The notes under the pieces were generated by a model. It saw only the letters and a program-made list of their open reading frames with translations, was not told where the DNA came from and did no database searches. DNA of 64,000 nt from Streblospio benedicti (taxonomy: Eukaryota > Annelida > Polychaeta > Spionida > Spionidae), in NCBI GenBank assembly GCA_019095985.1, contig CM032669.1, forward strand, positions 29,156,565 to 29,220,564, given 5' to 3'. The first letter of the stretch is position 1. Each line of letters opens with the position of its first letter. Both the position numbers and the translations under genes were made by a program. Below are positions 1 through 63,012 of this stretch, piece after piece.

Positions 1-1180
1 TGTGTAAACTTCACTGAAAGGTATCCAAATGAATGCAAGAAACAGTTAAATATCAATGATGAGTTTGACGTAGGCACTGAAAAACAAATAAGTGATAATG
101 AAACTAAAAATACTGATAGAGAAAATGGTAAAAATGTAGATGAGATGGAAGAAAATGTTAATAATCAGGAAAATTGTAATGAAGGAAACTTTGAAAATAT
201 AGGTAATGATGCTCAAAATAATCCCAAAAGGTACCCTGAGAGAACAAGATGTAGGCCAAAATATTTGGAAGACTATGTCAGTAACATAAATTATGAGGAT
301 CTAACCCCATGTATCATTGATTATGTAAACTGTGTCGGTCAAAGTGAAACCCCCAGTACATATAACAAGGCAATTGATTCATCAGATTCGGCCCTATGGA
401 AATCAGCAATGGATGATGAAATTCTTGCGCTGAGAGAGAACGATACTTATACTCTTGTTGAAGTTCCTGAGGGTGTTAACATAGTAGGTAGTAGATGGGT
501 GTTTGCTTTGAAAGAAAAGGAAGAGGGCATATTTCATAAAGCTCGCTTCGTGGCAAAAGGATACAGTCAAACCCAGGGTATCGATTATGATGAAACGTTT
601 GCTCCAACAGTTAAAATGACTACTATTCGCACTTTGATGAATATTGCAGTACAAGAAAATATGCTTGTGCACCAAATGGATGTTAAGAGCGCATATCTTA
701 ACGCAGATATAGATTGTGATATATATGTTGAACAACCAAAGGGCTACGTACAAACGGGACCAAATGGAGAGAAACTTGTATGTAAATTAAAAAAGAGTCT
801 CTATGGTTTAAAACAAAGTGGTCGCATGTGGAATAATCTTCTAAATGATTGTCTGGTAAATGAAAAATTTAAATAGTCATCAGTTGATCCTTGTGTATAG
901 ATAAGGAAAACGGAAATATCGAATGTTATTTTGGTTGTATGGGTTGATGATATTATAATTGCTGCAAGTGATGAAATGGTATTACAAAATGTGAAAAACT
1001 CATTATGTAACAAATTTAAAATGAAAGACCTTGGTAAATTGACTTACTTCCTTGGTATAGAGTTTGAATGTAAGCAAGGCAGTATCAAAATGTATCAAAC
1101 AAAATACATCGAAAAGGTTCTCAAAAAGTTTGGTATGGAGCATTGTAAACCCAAGTCAACTCCATGTAATAGTGAATAAG
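1..1180 (+). mobile_element. Copia (Ty1-type) LTR-retroelement fossil, pol part
   Basis: Reverse-transcriptase region of a Ty1/copia-type element: the family's W-R-W/W-V-F start, the V-A-K-G-Y segment, Q-M-D-V-K-S-A-Y-L-N, S-L-Y-G-L-K-Q and the V-D-D catalytic loop are all visible. It runs in from outside the window and stops near the end of the RT domain. No RNase H part or LTR is seen. It is broken, with about two breaks in the visible part, and looks old. Confidence 0.88.
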
Positions 1181-1184
1181 TGTA

Positions 1185-1378
1185 CCGGCACTGTGGACAC
1201 CGTACTTCATATATTATCCCATATTTAGAGTCATCCGGAGACTTATCCTTCGGGAGAGGGCTGTAAGAAAAACTGACCCGTGTGTTCTGTGAACATGGTG
1301 TAAACACCCACCACAAACCTTTTAACACCATTAAATCCATGTTGCCCACTCCGAAGGACAAGTCTCCGAACTAGCACA
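1185..1378 (-). mobile_element. Penelope-like element fragment (start of GIY-YIG domain)
   Basis: On the minus strand P-L-P-K-D-K-S-P followed by Y-G-I-I-Y-E-V-R-C-P-Q-C matches the linker and first strand of the GIY-YIG nuclease of Penelope-like retroelements ('PKDK...GVVYQLEC' in the copy at 56.4 kb). The piece is flanked by short inverted repeats, CGGAGACTTATCCTTCGG near 1229 and its partner near 1354. It lies between Copia and Gypsy fossils. Confidence 0.55.
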
Positions 1379-1380
1379 AA

Positions 1381-2460
1381 TACAGGATGGTTAACATAAA
1401 ATTATATGCTTTGTATCAAGAACACTGCCAGAATGTGAAAAAAAAATATTCTACAATAGAAAAGGAAACACTTGGCGGGATTTGTGCAATGAATAGATTG
1501 CGTACATTCTTATGGGGACATCCATTTATATGGAGAATAGACCATAAACCCCTCATACACATAATGACTACCACAGGAGCCTTGAGTGAGAGTACCAGTC
1601 CACGAATAAATAAATAGGCTGTGAAAATGTTAGAATATAATTTCAAGACTGTACATATGCCTGGAGCAAAGAATTATGCTGCAGATTGTATGTCTCACCT
1701 TCCTAACGAAACAGCAGAGGATACAGAACACTATGAAAACCATGATAGTGATGAATGCATAGTGTCTATAGAGGAAGCCACTGGTGGAGGTATATCACAG
1801 AAAGAACTGATAAATGCATTAGAAAATGATGAACTGTTGAAATTAGTAATGAAAAATGTTAAAGAGAATAATGGGCCTCAGAAAGGTAACAAATTAGATA
1901 GGCGACTACAGCAGTTTTTTCATGTGATTATCAGTCATGGACAAGATATTATTCACAGGCGAATGTATATTGATGCCTAATAAATTACAATTCAAAACGA
2001 TACAACTGGCTCATGAAGGACATTTTGGAATGACATTGGTGAAAAGGAGAGTAAGACAATACTACTGGTGGCCAGGGATGGATGCACAAATTGAACAAGT
2101 GGTGAGAGAGTGTATTGCATGTTCAGCAAATGATAAAGCACAAAAATGTCAAAAAGCCCCATTGGAACCAGTGACCATTCCAGATAAAGTTTGGCAGAAG
2201 GTAGCAGAAGGTAGCAGAAGGACCATTCCCTGGAACCAAAATACATAGATACATATTGGTGTTGGTTGATTATTATTTCAAATGGTGTGAGGTGAAATTT
2301 ACTTCAGACATTTAATACGACTGCAAAAGTGATACAATTTTTTGAAGAAATTTTCTATAGAGAAGGATTTCCAGAGGAGCTGGTGACTGACAATGGCGTT
2401 CAATTAACCTGGCAAGAAATGAAACAATTTTTGAAGAAAAATAACGTAAGGCATAATTGG
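1381..2460 (+). mobile_element. Gypsy (Ty3-type) LTR-retroelement fossil, RNase H to integrase
   Basis: In order: an RNase H segment (T-I-E-K-E-T-L, then W-R-I-D-H-K-P-L), the connector V-H-M-P-G-A-K-N-Y-A-A-D, an HHCC zinc-binding domain of integrase (H-E-G-H-F-G-M, then C-I-A-C) and the beginning of an integrase core with the V-T-D-N-G motif. No LTRs are visible. It is broken, with several breaks, and appears old. Confidence 0.87.
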
Positions 2461-3399
2461 TTTTGATTAGTATATGAGTATATTAAATGTGACAACTAAA
2501 AGCAATGGTTTGATTAAGAAGTTGTATAACACATTATTATTTTTTTCAAATTTTGTTACATTCGCCATATTGTATCACGAACCCGCTTCTGTTACCAAAG
2601 TACAAATGTAATGCGCTGCACATTTCTTTGGCATATTCGGTTTTTGTACTTGTTCTGCGTTACATCGAGGAATGGGGTGATTTTTTACAGGTAAGATGGT
2701 GGGACTAGATGTAAACAAATATATATTTCTCAAAATATTGAATGCTGTGCACATTGATAGTTGAAAATAGGGCCAATCCCATTGATTAGGGTCCAGCGCA
2801 ACGTACTATCCATAAAAATGAGGCCAGGTAAAAAAAAACTTGCTTTACTCCTGCAATTACGCATCCTAGAATTAACACTGCATTTAAATATCAACAAACG
2901 TTTGATTCATATTCAGCTTATAATCAGTACTTACAAATCTATACACTTTAGTATGACAAGAGGCCCTGACCTTTGCGCAGCGTAAGAGCTTCCACCATCA
3001 GAATAGTGAATAGTTTGACAAAGGTTCGAATACTAAAACCTACAGGTCTCATCTCTAGTTCTCACCATACCAGAAAAAAACCCTGCATAATTAATAGGAC
3101 CAGTATGCCAGTTAACTCACTTGAGAGAAGTGAGAGGGAAGTTCATACCTTACCATAATAAAGGAAACGCATACTAGCAATGAACATACTGATGAGCATG
3201 TTATCGCACAAATGCAATATAAATCACTTGAGAGGAACTCCAAGAGCAGAACAGCAAAAATCATGCATAGACCATCAACAAGACACTATTTGTAAACTCA
3301 GAAGCCAAGAGAGAGAAGTTCTTACAATGCGAGAAAACAAAAAAGGGTAACTGAACGGACTGGTATGTGTAAGATCTCACAAAATGCATGATGACTCAC
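2461..3399. other. TSC2 intron, no recognised feature
   Basis: AT-rich sequence left of TSC2 exon 24. I see no coding exon, RNA gene or clear repeat. The next TSC2 exon must lie beyond base 1. Confidence 0.5.
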
Positions 3400-55800
<52,401 letters not shown>

Positions 55801-56226
55801 CTGAAACAAAAATCATGAATCAATATGTCATAAATTCATAAAATAAATATTAGGTCATATTTTGCATTCAAGAACACAACATCCAGTGTAGCATTATCTC
55901 CTTCTGCAAATTGCATAAAAAAACGGTTTTGAAATCTCTATAATATTGCAAGGCTATAATAATTATAGTTGTCCAATTCCATACTGACTGCGTCAGCACA
56001 CCAAAACATAACAAAAATGCAAGAATCAGCATAATACAACGTAATAAATCGAAACATTTTGTAAAAGTTAGGGTCATCATGGTTTTTTGGAACTGTAAAA
56101 GCCCCGAAACAAGAAAACTTTTGATTTACAAAATGAACAGAAATGTAGGCTGGGGGTTACAGAGACAATGGTTTGTCCATATAACCTCTAAAGCTATCCT
56201 TGAATGGAGGTTACTGTTGGGTTCTG

Positions 56227-56853
56227 GTTTAGACATGATTAATTGTTTTTGTTCTCAGAACCATCTTTTTTTTCCTGTCCTTGCAGACGTTTCGCTCATG
56301 TCACATGAGCGTCAACAGTGCTACTGGCGGCTGTTTCTCAGTTTCCGCGAACCATGTAGGTCACGTGATGCAAGTTGAAGGTTCGCGGTCTCTGCTGGTC
56401 CGACCAAAGGATAAGCCACAAAAAGAGAAGATGTGTGGGGTAGTATACCAACTAGAATGTCAGGATTGTAGTTCGAGATATGTAGGAGAAACAGCGCGTT
56501 CCCTGAAAACAAGATTTAAAGAACACACGGATGGCAAACACCCCAACTCAGCGATATGGCAACACGTGAACGAGACTAAACATTCCTTCACATTAGAAGA
56601 GGTGAAGATTTTGGACAAAGAGCCGAAGGACCTGTACGCGGGCTCTACATCCACCGTGACAGACCCGACCTCAGCAACCGGCGCTTGGCAGAGATCCCGC
56701 GAACCTTCTCCAACTTGCATCACGTGACCTACATGGTTCGCGGAAACTGAGAAACCGCAGCCAGTAGCACTGTTGATGCTCATGTGACATGAGCGAAACG
56801 TCTGCAAGGACAGGAAAAAAAAGATGGTTCTGAGAACAAAAACAATTAATCAT
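56227..56853 (+). mobile_element. Penelope-like GIY-YIG remnant between inverted arms (copy 2)
   Basis: Arms of about 155 bp (GATTAATTGTTTTTGTTCTC ... GTCACGTGATGCAAGTTG) are inverted at each end. Between them the frame reads P-K-D-K-P-Q-K-E-K-M-C-G-V-V-Y-Q-L-E-C then Y-V-G-E-T-A-R-S-L-K-T-R-F-K-E-H: the GIY-YIG core with its Arg and Cys residues. Near the end the match (Y-I-H-R-D-R-P-D-L-S-N-R) moves to another frame, so this copy is frameshifted. Reverse transcriptase is absent. Confidence 0.82.
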
Positions 56854-59101
56854 CTCTAAAGCTATGTCTTCAACTATGTGAATACAGTGGTAGGAGCTTG
56901 CTTGGCATAACAATGAAAGTAGAATTTTATCATTTCTGTGACTGCCTCACAAGTGACATCCATCTTTGCATAAATCCAGCTAAAAGTCAGAACTCATGAG
57001 AGCACGAAATGTCAATGTGAAGTGTTTCAGACCTAACTAGACCATAAATGTAAGATTAAAAAAACAATAAAACATTATTCATAATAATAAAATCCAGCGT
57101 TCTTTGCGTTGTTTTTATGTTTTTTATACTTTCAACCTCTCATATTGACTTTTAATTTAGACACCTTCAAAAATGAAACAAAACTTTGGATCACCCCACT
57201 GAAATGGACGAAATTGAAAGAAACCTGTCACTTGTTTAAAATTCAAAAAGCCTTGTTTTCAACTCACAGCACATATCTTTTATCTTGTACATAATATTCT
57301 ATCCTTGCACAATATGGCACACAATCAATGCACAGCCCGGTACCCCTTTGGGTATAAGAATGAAGTATATAGTCTAATTTTTTGACAGACCTCATTTTGT
57401 CACTTTTAGGATCATTCTCGTTTAAGTACATACCATGGCTATTCAATAACGCGATTCTACTTAACTTACGGATTGTAAGAAACGTTAACATTAATAAAAT
57501 CAAAAATCAAACCCCTAGTTTAACAATTTGTTCGTCCCTCTATGGCTCTGAATTTATGATATCAGATGGTGTATTAGCGGACAGGCGATAATGCAGAATA
57601 TACGTTGCACTACAATTTTCAGCAAAAATCTGATTATAATTCCTACCTAAATATATATATACCATTGGAAAAATCTTTGTTTTATGATAAATGTTATTAA
57701 TATTTCAACATATATCATAACAGCAGTACAAATTTACAAAACATGATTGATTTTTTTCCTTAAAAATTTCCAGGTTAATGGTGTATCTATGAAATGTTAG
57801 AGTAGATATTCATACACAACGTCCTCTGAAAAGATCAGGCGACGATTTTCTTTGTAATGCTAATTAATCCTACGTATCTAAAATACGGCTTGAAATAATA
57901 TTATTAAGTATTACACACTTCATTCATATTTTATAAAAATGTTGTCTAATATTTTTTTTCAATACGATGACATAAAAATAGACACCCACCTGATGATGCA
58001 ATAGAGAGATCATTTGTTAGTAAGAGAGGGGTGACAGCAACCGAGTCCCGACAGGGCCACTTAATGTACATGTATTCAAATTGAAGCTTATGGTTATAAA
58101 AGCTGTCTTCAGCTGTATATATATATATAGGTGGTATAAGTGTGTAAGCTCAGTGTGTAAGCTATGGAGCCGACAGAAATATTTATAATAGTAGAGTGTA
58201 TTAGCTTACCATTTAATAAGAAATATATGAAGATTATATTGCCTGTTATCCTCAGCTGCTGTCATGTATTGAATGTTTTGGTTACAAGATAGACAACTAC
58301 TGACTTATGCATATATGGCATTTTCATAGAACACGGATTTTCATAATTCTTACTGCTAAAGCTAATTACGTTGAGAGTTTAATTTGAGTAGTCTTCATAC
58401 ATTTATTTCAATGAAATTTTACCACGTTTAATGTGTGTTGGGAGGGGCTGGGGTGTCAGTCGAAACATGACGCCATGGCCGGGGGGCTGGTGTAGTAATG
58501 ACGCATGATAAGAAGGGAGAGAGGATCAGAAATGCCCACTACTAATTGTAAGAAGAAATTTGTGAACGGCCCTTAATTTAGCCACCAATGTACCTAACAT
58601 CCACCACCGTGGTTTTAACGCTGAATCCCCATTCTGACACAACCCGTCCCTGTCATGTTACCACCTGCCAACATCAACGACAACCCCCACCACTATTCAA
58701 CAACAAATATTGCATAGACGGGTCTAAATCATCATGACTGTCTTGACACCCTCAGCTTCATTCTCACAGCACACAACCCTGTCCTGATAGCACCATCCAC
58801 GTCCAGACAGCACCCCTGCCGATTAAATCCAAACACACAATATTTTCACTGATTACAAATGGGCCTTACAAATGAGCTTTAATACACTATTTGAAGTATG
58901 TAAACAAAACATATGGCCATAGGTCAGATATGCTTACACACAGTGCAGTTACCTTGTGCTGTGAACTTCCCACGTAGTATGTGGCACCCCATGAATATAT
59001 GGGTCTAGAATCTGCGTCTCTTTCCGAATAAAAACACATATAGCTTCTGTATGTTTATCAAAAACTGAATGCGACATTCATGAGAAATTTGAAAAGTGCA
59101 C
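56854..59101. other. TSC2 upstream region, few features
   Basis: AT-rich sequence with a short (TA)n near 58117. Apart from the candidate noncoding exon at 57990 I see nothing coding. 59223-60180 is likewise empty to my reading. Confidence 0.45.
57990..58090 (-). other. Candidate TSC2 noncoding first exon
   Basis: TSC2 exon 1 begins at an acceptor, so an upstream noncoding exon is required. Here a strong CAG|GTGGGT donor sits at 57990. A TATA-like TTTATAACC lies upstream on the minus strand (about 58095), and an (AT)n run follows near 58120. The right edge is a guess. No initiator or CpG island makes it certain. Confidence 0.25.
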
Positions 59102-59222
59102 CTTTATTTGGTAGCTGCGCACCGCGATCATCATCATCGTGATCGTGGTCGTGGCCGTCGTGGCCGTCGTCCAGTTTTTCAAGATCTCGGATTGTTTCCG
59201 GTGGAGCGAAACACTGTCCCAT
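59102..59222 (-). CDS. Possible first coding exon or TSC2 upstream ORF (M-G-Q-C...)
   Basis: An open stretch of 40 codons plus one base from ATG at 59222 to a GTGCAC donor. It begins M-G-Q-C-F-A-P-P-E-T-I and then has an Asp/His-rich run D-G-H-D-G-H-D-H-D-H. Gly2 and Cys4 would suit N-myristoylation and palmitoylation. It is CG-rich compared with its surroundings. It could be exon 1 of an unrecognised minus-strand gene. If it instead splices to the TSC2 acceptor at 55801, it would make a 53-codon upstream ORF stopping two bases before the tuberin ATG. Confidence 0.35.
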
Positions 59223-60251
59223 TTGGGGCAGTAATAGCTAAAAATGCCCTTTTAATTAAGTGATTAAAAAGCCCCTGACAAAGTTTACCAATTGGCGTGT
59301 CTTTTGTGGACAAGCTGGAAGAGCTGAGGATAGAGTATTATGTCTGTGGTGTATGAAAATTGATCAAAATTTGAGTGGGGAGCGCATTGAAACCAAAATG
59401 AGGTGTCACAGGCTTATGTGTGACATTATATTCAGTTACATTGATTAAAATAAGCAAATCAACCTTGGAAATATTGCCTAATGTTATATGTCGAGCGTTC
59501 CGTGTGGGACGCCGGATGTAACATTTTCTTAACATCTGAATGTATTTTTTTCTTTTCTCAAGCAAATGTTGTGGAAAATAGCTATTTTTGATGTGTGAAA
59601 ATCTTGAATTTGATTTATTTTGTTTCATTATGCATAAAAATGTATAATTTATGGATCTCGTTCTAAAAATGATAGTGGTGAACCATGACGTTTCTGACAA
59701 AGACTGTTTTTGGAGATCCTACGTAGGCTTAGACCCTTAAAGGAGAGCCTGAAATTCCGCAAATCACCTTTTAAGCATTTTTATTAACCAAGCAACGCAC
59801 ATCTACATGTTGGTGGGATAAAAAATAATGGCTGGTCATCTTTTCGACCACGTCGCCACGGACAACGGCCTAGACAACGTGCTGGGGCTGATTTTTGAGC
59901 GTTCAGTTGTTGTTGTTTAAAATCATATAGATATTCATCATAATGTACCCATAGCAACAGTACATGTGGATCTTTATGCTGATTTTATGTTTTTTCTCTC
60001 AAATTCATCAAGAATTTTGCTATTAGAAGATATTTTTTAGCTTGCTATCAGCAGTGTTTGCATTAAATCAACACAGAACAAGCATTTTTTTAGTTGAATG
60101 ATATCAAATTTATTGATCTATCTTAAAAATTCAATGATTTATGTAACTTAATTAAGAATAACCTCCCTATTACACTTAGTCCGGAATTGGGAAGCCTCTG
60201 GCCGGTTCCACCCTTTTTATTCCCTCCCCAGAATATGTTCATTCTGTCCTG

Positions 60252-60337
60252 CTATGTATCCGGAATTTGATAATCTTTGTAAACATTTCCATGAAACGGG
60301 AATTTGATAATCTTTGTAAACATTTCCATGAAACGGA
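60252..60337 (+). repeat. 37-bp tandem duplication
   Basis: Two back-to-back copies of GAATTTGATAATCTTTGTAA...CCATGAAACGG, almost identical, in a CG-rich stretch (60180-60560) left of the transposase fragment. Confidence 0.85.
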
Positions 60338-60574
60338 GCGAAAAGGCTCTGTGGCCGGAGTAAAAATATAACGGACAGATCTTGCCGCAGCCTAAACGGA
60401 GCCTCGCCAAACCGGTTTAAAGCAGGGAATACGACGCCATCATGAAAATCGTCCGGGCGGAATGTGCGAGATAGGCAAATTAACATGCAGCCCGGAGTCT
60501 AAATGACGGCATCATGCTAAACGGAGAGTTCAGGCACCGGCCGGTCTGTGCATGACGGCCACTATATAATGGGC

Positions 60575-61085
60575 GGAATTTGTTGCTCTTGAGTCAAATT
60601 TCTCTGGCTGAATGGTTTCATCATGTAGTCTTGCAGAGCAAATGCATCGTCCCAAAATAAAAAGTAAGGTATTGGCTCATTGTCATTTGGCATGTTGTCA
60701 GTTGGAGGCAAGCGCATCAGACCCTCATCTAGGCCTTTTTTCAGAGGAGACAAATTGAAGAGCTGCATGTCAGACTGGTGGCCCACCCCACCAACATCAG
60801 TAAACATGAAATTGTAGTCATCATCCACTATTGCCATCAGGACGACGGAGAAGAAATTTTTATAGTTGTAGTACAAGCTTCCAGATTTTGGAGGTTTTCT
60901 TATTCGTATATGCTTTCCATCTAGAGCACCCAAGGCGTGAGGCACGTTCCACTTGCGCTGGAACTTTGCTGCAACTTCTCGCCAGCCGTCTTCGTCTTCA
61001 TGGATCTTCATCACCTCCTCTGCAAGTTCCTGGTGTATAGCCATACAACCTTCAGGGATGATGGTTGCTATTGTGTGGGACTCAC
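60575..61085 (-). pseudogene. PIF/Harbinger transposase fragment (HARBI1-like)
   Basis: DDE nuclease of the Harbinger type: L-G-A-L-D-G-K-H-I-R-I-R-K-P-P (first Asp), S-L-Y-Y-N-Y-K-N-F-F-S-V-V-L-M-A, T-D-V-G-G-V-G-H-Q-S-D (second Asp) and F-W-D-D-A-F-A-L-Q with M-K-P-F. The C-terminal R-x-S-x-A-R-R-x-V-E part expected after M-K-P-F is missing. The N-terminal helix-turn-helix side is cut by an in-frame stop and then by an N gap at 61125. Confidence 0.88.
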
Positions 61086-61124
61086 TCTAAATCCATTTTG
61101 TAAACATGGAAATTTTTCACAAGT

Positions 61125-61224
61125 NNNNNNNNNNNNNNNNNNNNNNNNNNNNNNNNNNNNNNNNNNNNNNNNNNNNNNNNNNNNNNNNNNNNNNNNNNNN
61201 NNNNNNNNNNNNNNNNNNNNNNNN
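61125..61224. other. Assembly gap (100 N)
   Basis: Exactly 100 N beside the Harbinger transposase fragment. The missing 5' part of that element may be in it. Confidence 0.99.
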
Positions 61225-61721
61225 ATCAAACGTCATATGATTTTTTGTATAAAAGTTATCCTATGTTCTATAAAGTACGTGGTAGTTCAGCTTGATTTTC
61301 AACATATAAAAAGTAAAATGAGTTTATTGCATGGGAAGTTTTTTAGAGATTCAAGCATAAAACTCCCATTATATCCCCATAAAGCTTGTAAAATGGAAAG
61401 TTTCTAAAGAGACGAAAAGTTTTTTTGCAATAAACAAATTTTTACTTTTATATATTAGAAATCAAATGAGGTAGGGAAAGACAATTATACATATAATGAT
61501 AAGATTTTTTGTACATAATATATTTGAAAATTTCAAACAAATGTAGGGTGTGGCGGTCTGACATTCCCGTCATAATGGTTCAAGATTGTCATACCCCGTG
61601 GGCCATAATAAATGGTAACCACCTTATTCGAGAGGTCTCACTGTAGTTACATAACGTCCCCTTAGGTGCGGTTCCCCGACCGACGACAAATGATAAGCGC
61701 ACTCAGTCCACTCACAGCTGG

Positions 61722-61796
61722 ATGAGTGTTGGTCCCCACGGGGCCGCCAGGAACGCCGGCAACAGAGACTGGCGGCAGTCGAGACTGGATAGAGAG
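61722..61796 (+). CDS. Unidentified gene, exon 1 (residues 1-25)
   Basis: ATG at 61722 is the first in-frame ATG after an upstream stop at about 61644. It opens M-S-V-G-P-H-G-A-A-R-N and runs 25 codons to a strong AGAG|GTAAGA donor. The frame continues exactly into the exon at 62052. I do not recognise the protein. The gene is divergent from TSC2 (opposite strands, 5' ends a few kb apart). In vertebrates that head-to-head partner is NTHL1, but nothing here looks like that glycosylase. Confidence 0.7.
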
Positions 61797-62051
61797 GTAA
61801 GAACAGTGGCGTTTGCCTGCCACCAGAAAGACTTAAATGGCGAATAGATGATTCATGTCACCCTCTACTCTCGACGCTTTTTTTAGGATTCAATAATAGA
61901 GCAGCGTTTGCATCCAATGGGTTTTAATTCTATTGAATGAAACGATCAGATTTAGTATAAGGTTTGAATGACGCCCTATCCCTTTGGTTCATTATGTGGT
62001 ACTATAAATTTGATCCAAATAAAATAGTATGGTCATTTGATAATACCCCAG

Positions 62052-62252
62052 GCGTTCAAGTACCACTGCACCCCGGACTCCACGGCCCTGAAAACGACAG
62101 AGTCTGTGATGAACATGCACCCCAAGCCGCACTTCCTGGAAAAACTCGACCATACACAGCACAAGCGCGAGCCATCACCAGAGGATGATCCGGATTCTGA
62201 TATAACCAGCCGCCAAGCGGAATTGCTGAACGAATTGTCTGATATTGATATT
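62052..62252 (+). CDS. Unidentified gene, exon 2 (residues 26-92)
   Basis: Sixty-seven codons, phase 0/0, acceptor aataccccag and donor GTAAGT. It encodes a hydrophilic stretch with C-T-P-D-S-T-A, H-P-K-P-H-F-L-E-K-L-D and an acidic R-E-P-S-P-E-D-D-P-D-S-D-I segment, then a short helix A-E-L-L-N-E-L-S-D-I-D-I. There is no signal peptide, membrane span or catalytic motif. The high CG content against an AT-rich background and the exact splice framing argue that it is real. Confidence 0.75.
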
Positions 62253-62670
62253 GTAAGTATACTGCAAAAACTTCCAGATATTGTACATACTGTATAACTC
62301 CGCAGTTCGAATAGCGTACCGAAGAAACTCTGGAACATTGTGAATACTAAAGAACTCTCATTGCACATGTAAGTATGGTATACATTCAGGGGCTCGTGTT
62401 TTGTTTTCTAGTGTATTCTCGTTCTACTTAAAATGTCTTTGTTGCTGTTATAGTATCACACACTTTCTAAACACAACATTCTATTTTTACTTTTGTAATT
62501 TATTTTATTAATTTGGAAAATATTTTCTATATGTGTTTCCCAGTGCTTGCGGATATATTTTTATACTTCTCTCTCTCTCACATACGTCTTTTTAGCAAGC
62601 ATATTTCTACCAACGATAGATATAGCTGAAGACAGGTTTTACAACCCTAAGCTTCCATTTAACTATATCA

Positions 62671-62756
62671 AGTGGCCCTGGCGGGACTCGAACTCACGAC
62701 CCCAAGGTTGTGAGACCAGAATGATACCATCATCCCAAGCAGCGAGCTGCATTTAA
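62671..62756 (-). repeat. tRNA-derived SINE fragment
   Basis: Minus strand: GGGTCGTGAGTTCGAGTCCC is a good Pol III B box, followed by CGCCAGGGCCACTTG. It lies in intron 2 of the unidentified plus-strand gene. Shares GGTCGTGAGTTCGA with the fragment at 24.78 kb. Confidence 0.6.
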
Positions 62757-62848
62757 AATCCCCCCCCCAGGCTAGCGACTGGCGTGTACTGCATAAATTA
62801 CTAGACCATACTACATTGTGACCTAATTCTCGTCGTCTGCTGCTACAG

Positions 62849-62959
62849 ACGCGGCCCAAATCCAGGTCGATGACACGATCGTTGACGCGCAACCGGGATA
62901 TTCTGAAACTGTGCGAGCTAGGGCGCTTTAAGCGTCGCTGTCCGCACACACTGAGGCGT
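62849..62959 (+). CDS. Unidentified gene, exon 3 (residues 93-129), continues beyond
   Basis: Thirty-seven codons, phase 0/0, acceptor gctgctacag and donor GTAAGT. Strongly basic: R-P-K-S-R-S-M-T-R-S-L-T-R-N-R-D-I-L-K-L-C then G-R-F-K-R-R-C-P. A run of Arg/Lys-x-x-Ser/Thr sites could be a kinase target or a nucleic-acid or tubulin-binding patch (inference). I see no further exon before base 64000, so most of the gene lies to the right. Confidence 0.7.
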
Positions 62960-62964
62960 GTAAG

Positions 62965-63012
62965 TGGAGGAGGAGGAGTAGGAGTAGGAGTAGGAGTAGG
63001 AGGAGGAGGAAG
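62965..63012 (+). repeat. (GGAGTA)n/(GGA)n simple repeat
   Basis: Directly downstream of the exon-3 donor of the unidentified gene. The remaining 63013-64000 shows no exon or repeat I can name. Confidence 0.9.

Noticed and set aside
59338-59700. 120-residue minus-strand open frame
   Set aside because: AT-rich, no splice sites or motif, and overlapped by a plus-strand frame of similar quality.
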